From Symsagittifera roscoffensis (lineage: Eukaryota > Xenacoelomorpha > Acoela > Convolutidae): a stretch of DNA of 64,000 nt. The translations under genes and the position numbers were made by a program. The notes below the pieces were generated by a model that did not search any database, was not told where the DNA came from, and was given only the letters and a program-made list of their open reading frames with translations. The DNA lies in assembly GCF_963678635.1 (NCBI RefSeq), contig NW_026971702.1, positions 1-64,000 of the forward strand, given 5' to 3'. This document shows, piece by piece, positions 39,690 through 51,558 of the stretch; within the stretch, counting starts at the first letter, position 1, and every line of letters begins with the position of its first letter.

Positions 39690-40300
39690 CATGGAAATGC
39701 AGCAACAGTCTGATTGGTCACTTGAGTGGAATTACGTTTTGTTTGTATATCAAACTGAAGAAACCGAAACTCTACCATTTATTAGAATGCTGAACGAAAG
39801 ATCATTTGTGTTGGATTGCGAGGGATTTCGACACACCAGAAAAACTCATTTATAGTAAAAAAATTAGCTATAACCACTTCCGACTACAGTGATTCCCTAA
39901 TTTTTCTACCTCCAGTTAATTTCAATTCCCTTAATAAATCTGAACAAAAAGCCCACAGCTGGCTGACAAATTTATTGTGCGGACTTCATTGGGATAGCAG
40001 TGATTTTTTATAGCTGAATTTGAACCAAATCAATCAAAGTTTTGTCTTAAGAAACCCCAATGCTATATTCTACGCCAAAGGAGAAGAAAAAACTGATTTT
40101 TTATCCAAATACTTAGACCGCAAAGTTGTGAATCTTGACGATTTGGGCTGTCCACGAGTCGAAAATTTATATTTCAAGAACTCTGAGAATTCTAACAAAC
40201 ACCAACCGCACCATAACTGTAAAAATCATTGTGCATCAAAAAACTCGAAAGCGTTCTATGATTGGTTGAAAATTAAGCGTCAACAACGAACGTCAGGGGA
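39690..40300 (+). pseudogene. DEDD-type exonuclease-like protein, copy A (broken)
   Basis: The same gene as the better copy at 50,162. The LDCEGF box (near 39,815), ITTSDYSD, an FYAKGEEKTDFLSKYL helix (about 40,065-40,110), NLDDLGCPR (about 40,130) and an H...CASKN...YDWL tail (about 40,220-40,270) are all present, but a frameshift near 39,835 and a stop near 40,011 break it. This copy keeps about 40 extra bases near 40,000 that are deleted in the 50-kb copy, so it preserves the ancestral spacing and the C-terminal CAxxN-WL block better. Confidence 0.55.
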
Positions 40301-40302
40301 AA

Positions 40303-40798
40303 GTGGAGACATACATATCTCCAAATTCAGTTCTTTGTGCTTGGATGACACCAGAGAGTAACATAAAGATTTCATTGACCAGGATTGAACGCATTGATTG
40401 TAGAGGCCAAGTAGTTCAACAAAAAGAACTAGTTACACTTTCTGAAGAAGAGTTGTGCTTTTTGAGGAGGTTCTTCCCCAGGATTGACCAATTCATCTAC
40501 TTTCAACGATTCAAATACATCATTAATGTTACCCAGCAAGCGCGGTCTTTGTCTTCCCAAGGTAGTCTCAGTGCCCAAATGTCAACCAGGAGTTCAAATG
40601 GATCTAACCAGCAGTGAACTACCCAATGCGATTCAAAAAATAATAAGTGAAGATTTTGTGAAGAAAATTGTGTATCATGCCAAAACTGATCATGTCCCAG
40701 ACAATTATGTAGCAAAAATGTATGGCAAGGAAAAGGACACTACTAACGTTAACACTGGTTATACTCGATACGAGATTTTTTACTGTTTAGAAAAGTAA
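40303..40798 (+). pseudogene. unknown Polinton ORF between exonuclease and ATPase, copy A
   Basis: Two overlapping frames (40,303-40,617 and 40,484-40,798) together give one protein: VETYISPNSVLCAWMT and a LSEEELCFLRRFFPRIDQF region, then NAIQKIISEDFVKKIVYHA to a TAA at 40,796. A shift near 40,530-40,600 separates them. No domain recognised. A (GA)n-rich tract follows at about 40,848. Confidence 0.35.
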
Positions 40799-41159
40799 AT
40801 AATAAATTTCATAACGACACATTTTTCTTCCTCAATAAGAAACTCAATGAGAGAGAGAAAGAGAAAAAAAAATTGAAAACGTAAATTTCTGAAATAGCAG
40901 ATGATGAGTCTGATGAAAATGTAGTTACTGATTTTATTTAAGATCGAAATAACACCGAACAAAAATCTTGTAAATTTTGTTTTGATGCCACTGTTCCCAG
41001 ATCAGAAGTAGTTTTTATGTCCCAAATGATTATAATTTTTCTTTTACTAAGCTTTTGTATCTATAAACTTTCTTTGACGCAACCAAGCTGTGAAGAAACA
41101 TCAGTTTGGTTTTCCATATTGCCTGGTTTATTTGGGTTCGTGCTACCAAACCCAAGGAT

Positions 41160-41807
41160 ATGAATAAAATTAGCGATACGTCGACAAGACTGTTTATGGC
41201 AGTTGTAGGACCTTCTGGATCAGGAAAAACAGAACTAATTTTCAAATTATTGAAAGGGAGAACTTTTTATCCCAAATTTGGAAGAGTATAATTTTTTTAC
41301 AAAGATATTCAACCTTACTTAGGGACAAGTTAAACGCTGGCAGAATTCAAATAGAACTTGTCAAATTTGATGGATTTGATCGTTTGAGAAACATTGAAAA
41401 CATTCTGTTAGTGTTTGATGACTCATTCGTAGAAATATACAATGATAAAGAATTCGTTAAACTAGCAACAACAGGAAGACACAAAGGCTTAGATATTACT
41501 CATGTCAAACATAATTTATTCCATCAAAGTCGATAGTCACGAACTATTGATTTGAATACATCTCGCATCATTTTATTCAAATCACCTCGTGATATTCAGC
41601 AATTTGATCACCTCGGAAGACAACTTAATGCACCTAAATTTTTACGACAGTCGTATGAATTGGCTACAAAGGACAGATTTGGACATCTATTAATAGATTT
41701 AGATCCCCGAACATCAGACTGTCTCAGATACTGTTCAAACATAATACCACCTGGTCCGTCACTTTTCTATTTACCATTAGATAAGGCTGTAGTGACACCC
41801 ATCACAA
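41160..41807 (+). pseudogene. Polinton packaging ATPase (FtsK/HerA, A32-like), copy A, C-truncated
   Basis: In the family this ATPase drives element DNA into capsids. The Walker A motif GPSGSGKT lies at 41,208-41,231. After a frameshift at about 41,285 come a Walker B-like ILLVFDDS near 41,405, the ATTGRHKG block near 41,468, the LFKSPRDIQQ block (41,572) and a FGHLLIDLDPRTSDCLRYCSN block (41,680). The gene is then cut at 41,807 by the tandem-duplication junction, replacing its C-terminus with repeat sequence. The start ATG at 41,160 is inferred from the spacing to Walker A. Confidence 0.8.
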
Positions 41808-42489
41808 CTAAACTCACCCATACTCATACATACTACAAATTTATTCGGCGCCATTTCACAGTTCTCCATTTCGCAACCCACATCACCGCTACATTTTTAT
41901 CAACTCTAAATACACATCGCCATACTTCCTTGACTTCGCTTTTCTCTTAAAGACAAATAACCTTCACAAATATGATCTCAAGTAATGCAAAAAATTTCTC
42001 AGAGCAGAGAAACGAGTAGCCAAAGGGAGATGAAAACTCGACGAAATCCCAACTCTGGAATGGCAAATCTGTTAGTTTTGCCTGCCGCGGTCACAACCCT
42101 AAAATGATACAGAGTAAGAAGCCAGTATAGCAGCAAAGGTACCCATTTAACAAAAACAATGCTCAACTTGATATTGAACTCGGATACTTGTATATACGGA
42201 TACTAGTCACTTGGCTCTTAGCTCAAAGAAGTAAATGATAGCTAGGAATGTGTGTAGTACCGATCTTCTTAATCAAATTGAGAAATTCCCAGATCAATAT
42301 GCTACCCTGACAAGATCACTTCTACAATCTGTTCCCACAACATGAGGAAATGTTTTTCTTCTCTCTACAAAAAGCAACTTTCAAAAAAACGAGCAACTGT
42401 TCTTCTCCCTTTTTAAAAAACTACTCGAAAAATGTTTCTCAATCCATCCTTCAAAGAAAAAGAAATCAAAAACATAAACCCCCGATGGT

Positions 42490-42860
42490 TGGAACCACTT
42501 TGAACCAAGGATTCATGCCCAATTATATTATTGATAGATTACTTTTGTAGAAAAATTAGAAGTAAATAATCATGATCCATGACTATATTGTGAAACTATT
42601 TGTAGTATCAGCCAGTGAAAATTTAAATCAAATTAGCAAACGATTGCTCTTCCTAAGTTCTACTTCTTTCTTTAGCCTCGCTATAATACCACTATACTCT
42701 AGATTTTTTTGAGACAAGGTTATATTAGAGTTTGATTAGGATTGGTATTCGACTAAGAATTTGCACGAACCTATACGGCTGAAAATAGGATAGCGTTATG
42801 AACAGACTGTATACCTTAACCAAAATTACCTTATGAAAAAGCCACCTCGTACTTAGTTTC
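42490..42860 (+). repeat. dispersed repeat, candidate LTR (copy 3)
   Basis: This is the duplicate of 34,630-34,940 within unit B. It retains an extra block, aatcatgatccatgac near 42,568, that also occurs in the 9.8-kb copy but is missing from the 34.6-kb copy. The 34.6-kb copy has therefore suffered a deletion since duplication. Confidence 0.4.
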
Positions 42861-43129
42861 ACAATTAAGATTAAATCAATTACTGTAGCAGTCGGGCGTG
42901 TGTTTGACTCTATTGGATGAATCTTTGAGAAATTAATCAGAATCCCCAAGCTCTGGTAATATGCTGCAACGGGGTTCAAATCCACATTTCAGGAACTTAT
43001 GTTTTTTTAAAAGCTGAGCTGAATATGAGAGAGAAAAACAAACACTTTTTTGATGCATGATCATTACAAAAATGATTGTGGATGGAAAAAGCTTACGTTA
43101 TTATTGAATGCGTGAATAAAAAAAAATTA

Positions 43130-45220
43130 TCAGTTACTAAAAACATAAGATTCTTTGGACTCTGCTTAAAAAATAAGGGGGAAGTTGGGTGTTGATAGAG
43201 TCTACCCTTTATTTGTATAAGAATTTTTGCCTCCAGTGTGCAACTTTCAATTAATTTGTTTGATAGCTTACAGGTTTTCTTCATGGAGATAAATTTTTGA
43301 ATCAATAAATTAAACTTTTTTATTTACGTTAATAAGAGTGTCTACAATGTATTTCGGTTTGTACACAATTCTGTCAGGACAACTGAGCCAGTGCAATGAT
43401 TAAAGATGAAATAAGAACTTGGAAACAGCAGGAATTTAACCGCTCTAATTCTGTTTTGGCTTAATTTATGAAGATTTTGTATTGATCTGTATTTGATTAA
43501 ACCTCTAGTAAGGGGAATCCTTTGTTTTTCCCTCACATATGTGACAAAACTCTGTATGTTTAAGTTAAAGACACTTTGTATACCCCCATTCGTTTGCTTT
43601 TTCAGCTTGTCTACATTTTTTTCAGTACAACCATTCAAAACCATGCATGGAAAGTGTAAATTGCCTAATACAAGTGAAGGGTATTGAGTAAAAGGATGCT
43701 GGTTCGCAGAGGAATTTCATCTCTTATGCATTTGATTAATTGGATTGAACTGGTCATCTTCTGTAATAATCTGTTAATTTCTTTTTCAAAAGTTAACCAT
43801 GCACCTATGTTAACACCAAAAATTTTGATGGATTCCGAAATTTGACTTGGTAATTTCCTACTTGCAGCTTGCAGTTTTCTCTGAGATTCTTCTTTGATGG
43901 AACAGCGAAAAAAACGAACTGAGTTTTGTCTTTAACCATTAAATGATTTAATTAAAAATATGAGAGTTTTCTGTTGAATTTTGTGTTGTAGATGTCGGAT
44001 TTGAATGGAAACTTAGCATTGTTGTATCATCGGCGTACTGTACAAGAGTACATGACTTGTCTAGAATTTCTGGCATATCCCCAACATATAAGTTGAACAG
44101 CAGAGGTCATATTACAGAATCTTGAGGTGTGTCTTGCTACAACTTAAGCCAATCTGAATATATTTTTTCTGTCTGTTTACTAGTCTGTTGTCTTAACATG
44201 TTTCTTGCTGTCTCTTATCTGGGAAAAAATTACTAGATCAGTGGCAGATAGTTCAAAACCAAGATTCTTAACTTTTTAATTGAGAGTGGGATGCGAAAGC
44301 AAATCAAATGCTTTCGAGAGATCTAAAAAGGTTGCTGCTGCTACATTATGCTACATTTTTCAATATGGAATTTGTTTTTTTTTCTGTTGTGTATAGAAGA
44401 GCATCATTGGTCGATTGGCCACGCCTGAAACCAAATTGTTTGCGGTTAAAGATGTTATTATCAAAAAAAAATTGGTTTATTTGACTTGAAAAAAATTTCA
44501 AATAAGTTCAAAACAACTGGTATTATAAAAATTGGCCAGTAATTGATTGGATCGGCTGTTCACATTTTTTGAATACGGCAATCATCTGTGCATTTTTCAA
44601 GGCTTGTCGAAACTCCTAGATAAATTTTTTATTACCATAATTAAAATATGGTTGATTATGTGCACACTGTTTTTCAGGGGCCAAACAGATGTTTTACTCG
44701 ATCCTAAAGGCTCAACGACTGGAAGCAAAAAAATTGCTTCAAACATTTCTTTTTCAGTGACATATCGGAATTGAACATTTTTGGTACCAGTTCTCAGATC
44801 AGTAGGTAGGTTGAATGGACATTTAAAATGGAGCATGTGTGTTTTTGTAGACGCCTAAAACTGAAAACTTGTAATTAAGCAGATCAGCTTTCTTTATATT
44901 ATCATTTTTAAATTACCAAATGAATTCCGCAGTTCATTTATCTGGATAGTTTGTTTCACTGTATTTCTGATGGAGTTGATGGAGACTATTGCTTTTCGGG
45001 AGTGTCAAGGTTTTGGAAATGAGCATCCATCCTATTCTTGTATAAAACTTAACGTTGATTATTGTATCTCTTTCTTACGCGTTTAAAGGCTTCAGAATCT
45101 TAAGCAGTTTGTCGAGACTGGAAATTTCCCAGTGCAATTTCTGTTTTCAATCTCACCGATTTTTGTATTGAGCTCATAACTTTTTAAGGTAATTGAGTGG
45201 TTGTTTCTTAGAAACAATTT
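43130..45220 (-). pseudogene. CR1/Jockey-like non-LTR reverse transcriptase, antisense, unit B
   Basis: This is the tandem-duplicate partner of 35,200-37,250, with YADDT at 44,033-44,047. Frames of 79 residues (44,597-44,836) and 100 residues (43,342-43,644) are longer than in unit A, so each copy has decayed independently. The insertion predates the duplication because both units carry it at the same place. Confidence 0.75.
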
Positions 45221-45904
45221 TTCTTTAAGGATTACTCTTTGAACTTTTGTTCATTTTTAAGTAACATTCTTGAAGCTGTTTGTTCTTGTTAGATAAGAAA
45301 CCATAGGTTTTGGTTCAGTTTCTCGCATTGTTTTCTTGTTCAATCTCTAAATCCGAATTGGGACAGCTTTTTTTGGTTTTTTGACTTGACTAATACGCAT
45401 TTTTAATCGATGGTCCGTAGTAAGCAACGGTTGTTGAATGAACGGTTGTTGAAAACAAACTGATGTAAATCGTAGAATTTATGAATGAAAAAAAATTGCC
45501 TTTCATGGGTATAATGAAGGTATATTTATAAATATGATTATTGCCGCCGAAGTTAATCAACATTTACTTTGTAGATGACCGTAAAAAAAGTTATTTCCTG
45601 TCTTTGACTTTGAATTCTATAAAACTGCAGGCTCAAAAAAATTGGACATGCTAATAGCAAATTTGGATATTGTAATTTTTAAAAACAAAAAGAAATTAGA
45701 AAAAAGAGAAAGTAAAGGAAAAGATATATGGTAGAATCCCTCATAGGCGAAGGACCCAATGTACACAAAACCAAATAGCGAATCATATTTCCGGATATGC
45801 CAAAAATTGACAAGATCTTCAAAAAAAATAAACTTTTCCCGTACTCAACGGAGGCTGTTTTTCAAGATAGAAATTGTATGTAGAAGTAGTATTGTAATCC
45901 GTTT

Positions 45905-46047
45905 GGTGTCCTAAGGGGGGGGGGGGGGTCTTTTCGACGGCTGGGATCTTTGGGGTCCTACCAAAAGTAGGGTCCAAAAGGATTCATCTTTTTTAAAGAC
46001 CCCAATGACCCTGCCCGAAATAAAAAGACCCCTCTCTTAGGACACCC
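45905..46047. mobile_element. palindromic MITE-like element, copy B
   Basis: Same structure as the copy at 37,950. The left arm begins ggtgtcctaag followed by a 14-G run, and the right arm ends cttaggacaccc. The left arm here matches the right arm better than in copy A, so this is closer to the ancestral palindrome. Confidence 0.55.
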
Positions 46048-46337
46048 TACAGACAAAATACTTTGTTATTTATTTTCGCGCGCTGGTTAAATTTAATTCC
46101 CCCCAAATTTTCCCACTGTTCAACTAAATAAGTTTGAGACCTCAAAAAAAAACAGAACTGCTTGAGAAGGACGAAGGACGTGACAAATAATGAGAAGGTA
46201 AGAAGGTAAGGATGACTTGATAAATAATAGATAAAGTAACAAATAAAAAAAGAAAGAAATAAAATAAAATCGTAATGTTGACAGGAGTACGGATAGGAGA
46301 GCAGAGGAAAGGTTCAAGGCCACATCCGCATGTCGTC

Positions 46338-46664
46338 TTAGGGATCCGAACAAGGGACATGAAGAATACTGACTAGACGCTCCATTTGAAATCTGAAGCG
46401 CCACTCAGTACTTTCGAATCCCAGAGCCAGAGACTTGAACAGCCAGAAATTATCCATGCTCCCCACATCAACACATACATATTCAAATATGCCCTCCTTC
46501 TTCTCAAAAGCAACCTTAATGTAATGCAGCTTAAAATTCGCTGCAATGGTGACCGGGGTAAACTCCACGGTCACACCAAAGATACTCTTGCCTTCGTGAG
46601 TTCCAGGTCCCCCAAAAGACAAATCAATGGGTGACTCATGCAGACCAGCAAGTGGAGTATCCAT
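46338..46664 (-). CDS. unknown minus-strand ORF, copy B
   Basis: A 108-residue frame starting MDTPLAGLHESPID, then the same beta-rich domain as copy A (GVTVEFTPVT, EYVCVDVGSM, RFRFQMERLV). A shift relative to copy A ends it early; the downstream 94-residue frame (46,120-46,404) holds the hydrophobic tail. Substitutions against copy A are mostly conservative (for example His/Tyr, Val/Ala), which hints at past selection on the protein. Confidence 0.4.
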   Translation of the reverse strand: MDTPLAGLHESPIDLSFGGPGTHEGKSIFGVTVEFTPVTIAANFKLHYIKVAFEKKEGIFEYVCVDVGSMDNFWLFKSLALGFESTEWRFRFQMERLVSILHVPCSDP

Positions 46665-46780
46665 CTAAACACATGAAAATAGGTTGAAATCATTAGTTAT
46701 AAATCCTTTAAACTACAGTTCATTAATAAAGTCCCATTAATATCCATTTATAACGATTAAAAACCAGTCAAACATTTGAT

Positions 46781-47460
46781 ATGAAAATGTCTTCTATAGA
46801 AAATAAACACATGTTGATGAAAAACAAACTGAGCAAAATTAGTTTATTAGGAAATTGGCATGCTGAAGATATTGATAGTGAACGATTAAAATTCTCTGTT
46901 TTTTCAACTGTTTCTTGGTCAAAAAAATATGCGCATTCACAATCTTCATATAGTGTTTATTTCTCGGTGGAAAGAAGTGGCAAATCATACGTTCAAGATT
47001 GCAAATAACCTGGTGCATTTTTGCGAAGCAGAACAATGGAAAAACGACCGATCTGTCTATTGATACTTATGAAAATGTTTTTGATTACTCAAGTCAAATC
47101 TGATTAAGAAAGTAGAGGAAAGAAAAATTCGACTTTGTTTCAATAAACTTTCAAAATACCGAAAACTACCCGTGGTTTACTTAAACATATATCAAAGAGA
47201 AATAGGAGCGAGTAAGTGGTTTATAGAAAGCTACTTTCATTTCCACTGGCTTGAAATTCAGCAGGTCGGAGAAGTGTTACTTCAAAAGACTTAGAAACTT
47301 TTTTTTACTTTGACAAAAACCTATCCGGAAAACACCAACCGTCGAAATCATTTCTTAGCTGCATGTTCACTGTTCTTCTTCTCGACTACTAATGAGATAA
47401 ATTACGATGTTGCTATCAAGTTGAGACCCTATGGGGTTCTGATCGGTATAGACAATTCTT
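46781..47460 (+). pseudogene. unknown plus-strand ORF, copy B (frameshifted)
   Basis: Homologue of 38,815-39,204. A 13-base difference (caagat|tgcaaataacc) brings a stop after 75 residues. Degraded continuation reads LPVVYLNIYQRE near 47,170 and NEINYDVAIKLRPYG near 47,390-47,435. Confidence 0.4.
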
Positions 47461-47578
47461 CTTTGGATAAATATTGAAATGATTCGAAAATTTTACGAAT
47501 GCATGCTATTTTACACGATGCCGCCGGTTTTGTCCGCAAATTTTATAACACGGGTCCCACATACTGCTTTATTTTACC

Positions 47579-47881
47579 ATGGAAATGCAGCAACAGTCTG
47601 ATTGGTCACTTGAGTGGAATTACGTTTTGTTTGTATATCAAACTGAAGAAACCGAAACTCTACCATTCATTAGAATGCTGAAGGAAAGATCAATTTTGTT
47701 GGATTGCGAGGGATTTCGACGTCAGAAAAACACATTTTTAGTAAAAGAATTAGCTATAACCACTTCCGAGTACAGTGATTGCCTAATTTTTCTACCTCCA
47801 GTTAATTTCAATTCCCTTGCAAAATCTGAACAAAAAGCCCACAACTGGCTGACAAATTATTTGCACGGACTTGTTAGATAA
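47579..47881 (+). pseudogene. DEDD-type exonuclease-like protein, copy B (truncated by the tandem junction)
   Basis: The first 97 residues equal the copy at 50,162. The frame is then cut by the 2.58-kb duplication junction at 47,872, and the last residues are junction sequence. It retains only the ExoI-like box. Confidence 0.7.
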
Positions 47882-48489
47882 GAAACCATAGGTTTTGGTT
47901 CAGTTTCTCGCATTGTTTTCTTGTTCAATCTCTAAATCCGAATTGGGACAGCTTTTTTTGGTTTTTTGACTTGACTAATACGCATTTTTAATCGATGGTC
48001 CGTAGTAAGCAACGGTTGTTGAATGAACGGTTGTTGAAAACAAACTGATGTAAATCGTAGAATTTATGAATGAAAAAAAATTGCCTTTCATGGGTATAAT
48101 GAAGGTATATTTATAAATATGATTATTGCCGCCGAAGTTAATCAACATTTACTTTGTAGATGACCGTAAAAAAAGTTATTTCCTGTCTTTGACTTTGAAT
48201 TCTATAAAACTGCAGGCTCAAAAAAATTGGACATGCTAATAGCAAATTTGGATATTGTAATTTTTAAAAACAAAAAGAAATTAGAAAAAAGAGAAAGTAA
48301 AGGAAAAGATATATGGTAGAATCCCTCATAGGCGAAGGACCCAATGTACACAAAACCAAATAGCGAATCATATTTCCGGATATGCCAAAAATTGACAAGA
48401 TCTTCAAAAAAAATAAACTTTTCCCGTACTCAACGGAGGCTGTTTTTCAAGATAGAAATTGTATGTAGAAGTAGTATTGTAATCCGTTT

Positions 48490-48630
48490 GGTGTCCTAAG
48501 GGGGGGGGGGGTCTTTTCGACGGCTGGGATCTTTGGGGTCCTACCAAAAGTAGGGTCCAAAAGGATTCATCTTTTTTAAAGACCCCAATGACCCTGCCCG
48601 AAATAAAAAGACCCCTCTCTTAGGACACCC
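48490..48630. mobile_element. palindromic MITE-like element, copy B'
   Basis: Duplicate of copy B inside the 2.58-kb tandem repeat. The G-run is 12 instead of 14, the only difference I saw between the two 2.58-kb repeats. Confidence 0.55.
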
Positions 48631-48920
48631 TACAGACAAAATACTTTGTTATTTATTTTCGCGCGCTGGTTAAATTTAATTCCCCCCAAATTTTCCCACT
48701 GTTCAACTAAATAAGTTTGAGACCTCAAAAAAAAACAGAACTGCTTGAGAAGGACGAAGGACGTGACAAATAATGAGAAGGTAAGAAGGTAAGGATGACT
48801 TGATAAATAATAGATAAAGTAACAAATAAAAAAAGAAAGAAATAAAATAAAATCGTAATGTTGACAGGAGTACGGATAGGAGAGCAGAGGAAAGGTTCAA
48901 GGCCACATCCGCATGTCGTC

Positions 48921-49247
48921 TTAGGGATCCGAACAAGGGACATGAAGAATACTGACTAGACGCTCCATTTGAAATCTGAAGCGCCACTCAGTACTTTCGA
49001 ATCCCAGAGCCAGAGACTTGAACAGCCAGAAATTATCCATGCTCCCCACATCAACACATACATATTCAAATATGCCCTCCTTCTTCTCAAAAGCAACCTT
49101 AATGTAATGCAGCTTAAAATTCGCTGCAATGGTGACCGGGGTAAACTCCACGGTCACACCAAAGATACTCTTGCCTTCGTGAGTTCCAGGTCCCCCAAAA
49201 GACAAATCAATGGGTGACTCATGCAGACCAGCAAGTGGAGTATCCAT
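48921..49247 (-). CDS. unknown minus-strand ORF, copy B'
   Basis: Identical in sequence to copy B (46,338-46,664), being part of the 2.58-kb duplication. Confidence 0.4.
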   Translation of the reverse strand: MDTPLAGLHESPIDLSFGGPGTHEGKSIFGVTVEFTPVTIAANFKLHYIKVAFEKKEGIFEYVCVDVGSMDNFWLFKSLALGFESTEWRFRFQMERLVSILHVPCSDP

Positions 49248-49363
49248 CTAAACACATGAAAATAGGTTGAAATCATTAGTTATAAATCCTTTAAACTACA
49301 GTTCATTAATAAAGTCCCATTAATATCCATTTATAACGATTAAAAACCAGTCAAACATTTGAT

Positions 49364-50043
49364 ATGAAAATGTCTTCTATAGAAAATAAACACATGTTGA
49401 TGAAAAACAAACTGAGCAAAATTAGTTTATTAGGAAATTGGCATGCTGAAGATATTGATAGTGAACGATTAAAATTCTCTGTTTTTTCAACTGTTTCTTG
49501 GTCAAAAAAATATGCGCATTCACAATCTTCATATAGTGTTTATTTCTCGGTGGAAAGAAGTGGCAAATCATACGTTCAAGATTGCAAATAACCTGGTGCA
49601 TTTTTGCGAAGCAGAACAATGGAAAAACGACCGATCTGTCTATTGATACTTATGAAAATGTTTTTGATTACTCAAGTCAAATCTGATTAAGAAAGTAGAG
49701 GAAAGAAAAATTCGACTTTGTTTCAATAAACTTTCAAAATACCGAAAACTACCCGTGGTTTACTTAAACATATATCAAAGAGAAATAGGAGCGAGTAAGT
49801 GGTTTATAGAAAGCTACTTTCATTTCCACTGGCTTGAAATTCAGCAGGTCGGAGAAGTGTTACTTCAAAAGACTTAGAAACTTTTTTTTACTTTGACAAA
49901 AACCTATCCGGAAAACACCAACCGTCGAAATCATTTCTTAGCTGCATGTTCACTGTTCTTCTTCTCGACTACTAATGAGATAAATTACGATGTTGCTATC
50001 AAGTTGAGACCCTATGGGGTTCTGATCGGTATAGACAATTCTT
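49364..50043 (+). pseudogene. unknown plus-strand ORF, copy B' (frameshifted)
   Basis: Identical to copy B at 46,781-47,460, within the 2.58-kb repeat. Confidence 0.4.
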
Positions 50044-50081
50044 CTTTGGATAAATATTGAAATGATTCGAAAATTTTACGA

Positions 50082-50264
50082 ATGCATGCTATTTTACACG
50101 ATGCCGCCGGTTTTGTCCGCAAATTTTATAACACGGGTCCCACATACTGCTTTATTTTACCATGGAAATGCAGCAACAGTCTGATTGGTCACTTGAGTGG
50201 AATTACGTTTTGTTTGTATATCAAACTGAAGAAACCGAAACTCTACCATTCATTAGAATGCTGA
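50082..50264 (+). CDS. short ORF overlapping the exonuclease start (copies at 39,611 and 47,499)
   Basis: A 60-residue frame (MHAILHDAAGFVRKFY...) overlaps the first 103 bases of the exonuclease ORF in another frame. It may be the true C-terminus of the upstream unknown protein, whose better-preserved text ends just before it. All three copies keep the frame with one or two changes, but the DNA itself is nearly identical, so this is weak support. Confidence 0.3.
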   Translation: MHAILHDAAGFVRKFYNTGPTYCFILPWKCSNSLIGHLSGITFCLYIKLKKPKLYHSLEC

Positions 50265-50830
50265 AGGAAAGATCAATTTTGTTGGATTGCGAGGGATTTC
50301 GACGTCAGAAAAACACATTTTTAGTAAAAGAATTAGCTATAACCACTTCCGAGTACAGTGATTGCCTAATTTTTCTACCTCCAGTTAATTTCAATTCCCT
50401 TGCAAAATCTGAACAAAAAGCCCACAACTGGCTGACAAATTATTTGCACGGACTTCATTGGGATAGCGGTTTTGTCTTAAGAAACCCCAATGCTATATTC
50501 TACGCCAAAGGAAAAGAAAAAACTGATTTTTTATCCAAACACTTAGACCGCAAAATTGTGAATCTTGACGATTTGGGCTGTCCACGAGTCGAAAATTCAT
50601 ATTTCAAGATTTTTGTGAATTCTATTAAACACCTACCGCACCATAACTCTAAAAATCAATGTGCATTAAAAAAGTCGAAAGCGTTGAGTGTCAACAGCGA
50701 ACGTCAGGGGAAAGTGGAGACATACATATCTCCAAATTCAGTTCTTTGTGCTTGCATGACACCAGAAAGTAATAAAAAGATTTCATTGACCAGAATTGAA
50801 CGCATTGATTGTAGAGGCCAAATAATTTAA
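50162..50830 (+). CDS. DEDD-type exonuclease-like protein, copy B' (longest frame)
   Basis: A 222-residue frame with a start in good vertebrate-type context (accATGG). Motifs fit an RNase H-fold 3'-5' exonuclease: LDCEGF (Asp42, Glu44) as ExoI, FYAKGKEK (113-120) and NLDDLGCP (134-141) around ExoII, and a His...CALKK block (about 160-171) where ExoIII is expected. From memory, similar DCEGF...YAKG...CAL-N proteins occur as uncharacterised proteins in arthropods and other animals. Here the gene lies between the left ORFs and the packaging ATPase, so nuclease processing of element DNA is a possible role. Residues from about 172 on (SVNSERQ...) belong to the next reading region and probably joined through a deletion, as did the DSG-FVL junction at residue 102. 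Confidence 0.5.
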   Translation: MEMQQQSDWSLEWNYVLFVYQTEETETLPFIRMLKERSILLDCEGFRRQKNTFLVKELAITTSEYSDCLIFLPPVNFNSLAKSEQKAHNWLTNYLHGLHWDSGFVLRNPNAIFYAKGKEKTDFLSKHLDRKIVNLDDLGCPRVENSYFKIFVNSIKHLPHHNSKNQCALKKSKALSVNSERQGKVETYISPNSVLCACMTPESNKKISLTRIERIDCRGQII

Positions 50831-51200
50831 CGAATAGAACAATTTACACTTTCTGAAGAGGAGTTGTGCACTTTGAGGAGGTTCTTCCCCAGGATTGACC
50901 AATTCATCTACTTTCAACGATTCAAATACATCAGTAATGTTACCCAGCAAGCGCGGTCTTTGTCTTCCTAAGCTAGTCTCAGTGCCCAAACGTCAACCAG
51001 GAGTTCAAATGGATCTAACTAGCAGTGAACTACCCAATGCGATTCAAAAAATAATAAGAGAAGATTTTGTGAAGAAAATTGTGTATCATGCCAAACTGAT
51101 CATGTCCCAGCCAATTATGTTGTTGAAATATATGACAATGAAAAGGACACTACTAACATTAACACTGGTTATACTCGATACGAGAATTTTTACTGCTTAG
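50700..51200 (+). pseudogene. unknown Polinton ORF between exonuclease and ATPase, copy B'
   Basis: Homologue of 40,303-40,798. It begins fused to the exonuclease frame (SERQGKVETYIS), stops at 50,828, and the C-terminal part is open at 50,895-51,200 with a one-base loss near 51,095 (gccaaactgatc against gccaaaactgatc) that spoils the last 35 residues. An expanded (GA)n tract follows at 51,233-51,265. Confidence 0.35.
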
Positions 51201-51558
51201 AAAAGTTTGAGACGGTTGATATAGATAGATAGTCAGAGAGAGGGAGAGAGAGAGAGAGAAAGAGAAAAAAAATTGAAAACGTAAATTCCTGAAATAGCAG
51301 ATGATGAGTCTGATGCAAATATAGTTACTGATTTGTATATGATCGAAATTAGACCGAACAAAAATCTTGGAAATTATGTTTTGATTGCACTGTTCCCAGA
51401 TCAGAAGTAGTTTTTATGTCCCAAATGATTATAGTTTTACTTTTACAAAGCTTTTGTATCTATAAACTTTCTTTGACGTAACCAAGCTGTGAAGAAACAT
51501 CAGTTTGGTTTTCCATATTGCCTGGTTTAGTTGGGTTTGTGTTACCAAACCCAAGCAT

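Larger units (their letters stand above)
45288..50455 (+). repeat. nearly identical 2.58-kb tandem duplication
   Basis: Copy B (45,288-47,872, 2,585 bases) and copy B' (47,873-50,455, 2,583 bases). Reading line by line, the only difference I found is the G-run length (14 versus 12). The left boundary (ttcttgttagataag, 45,283) and right boundary (ggacttcattggg, 50,451) share just ctt at the junction (ggacttgttagataag, 47,868). The unit carries the palindromic element, the unknown minus-strand ORF, the unknown plus-strand ORF and the 5' part of the exonuclease-like gene. Confidence 0.9.
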
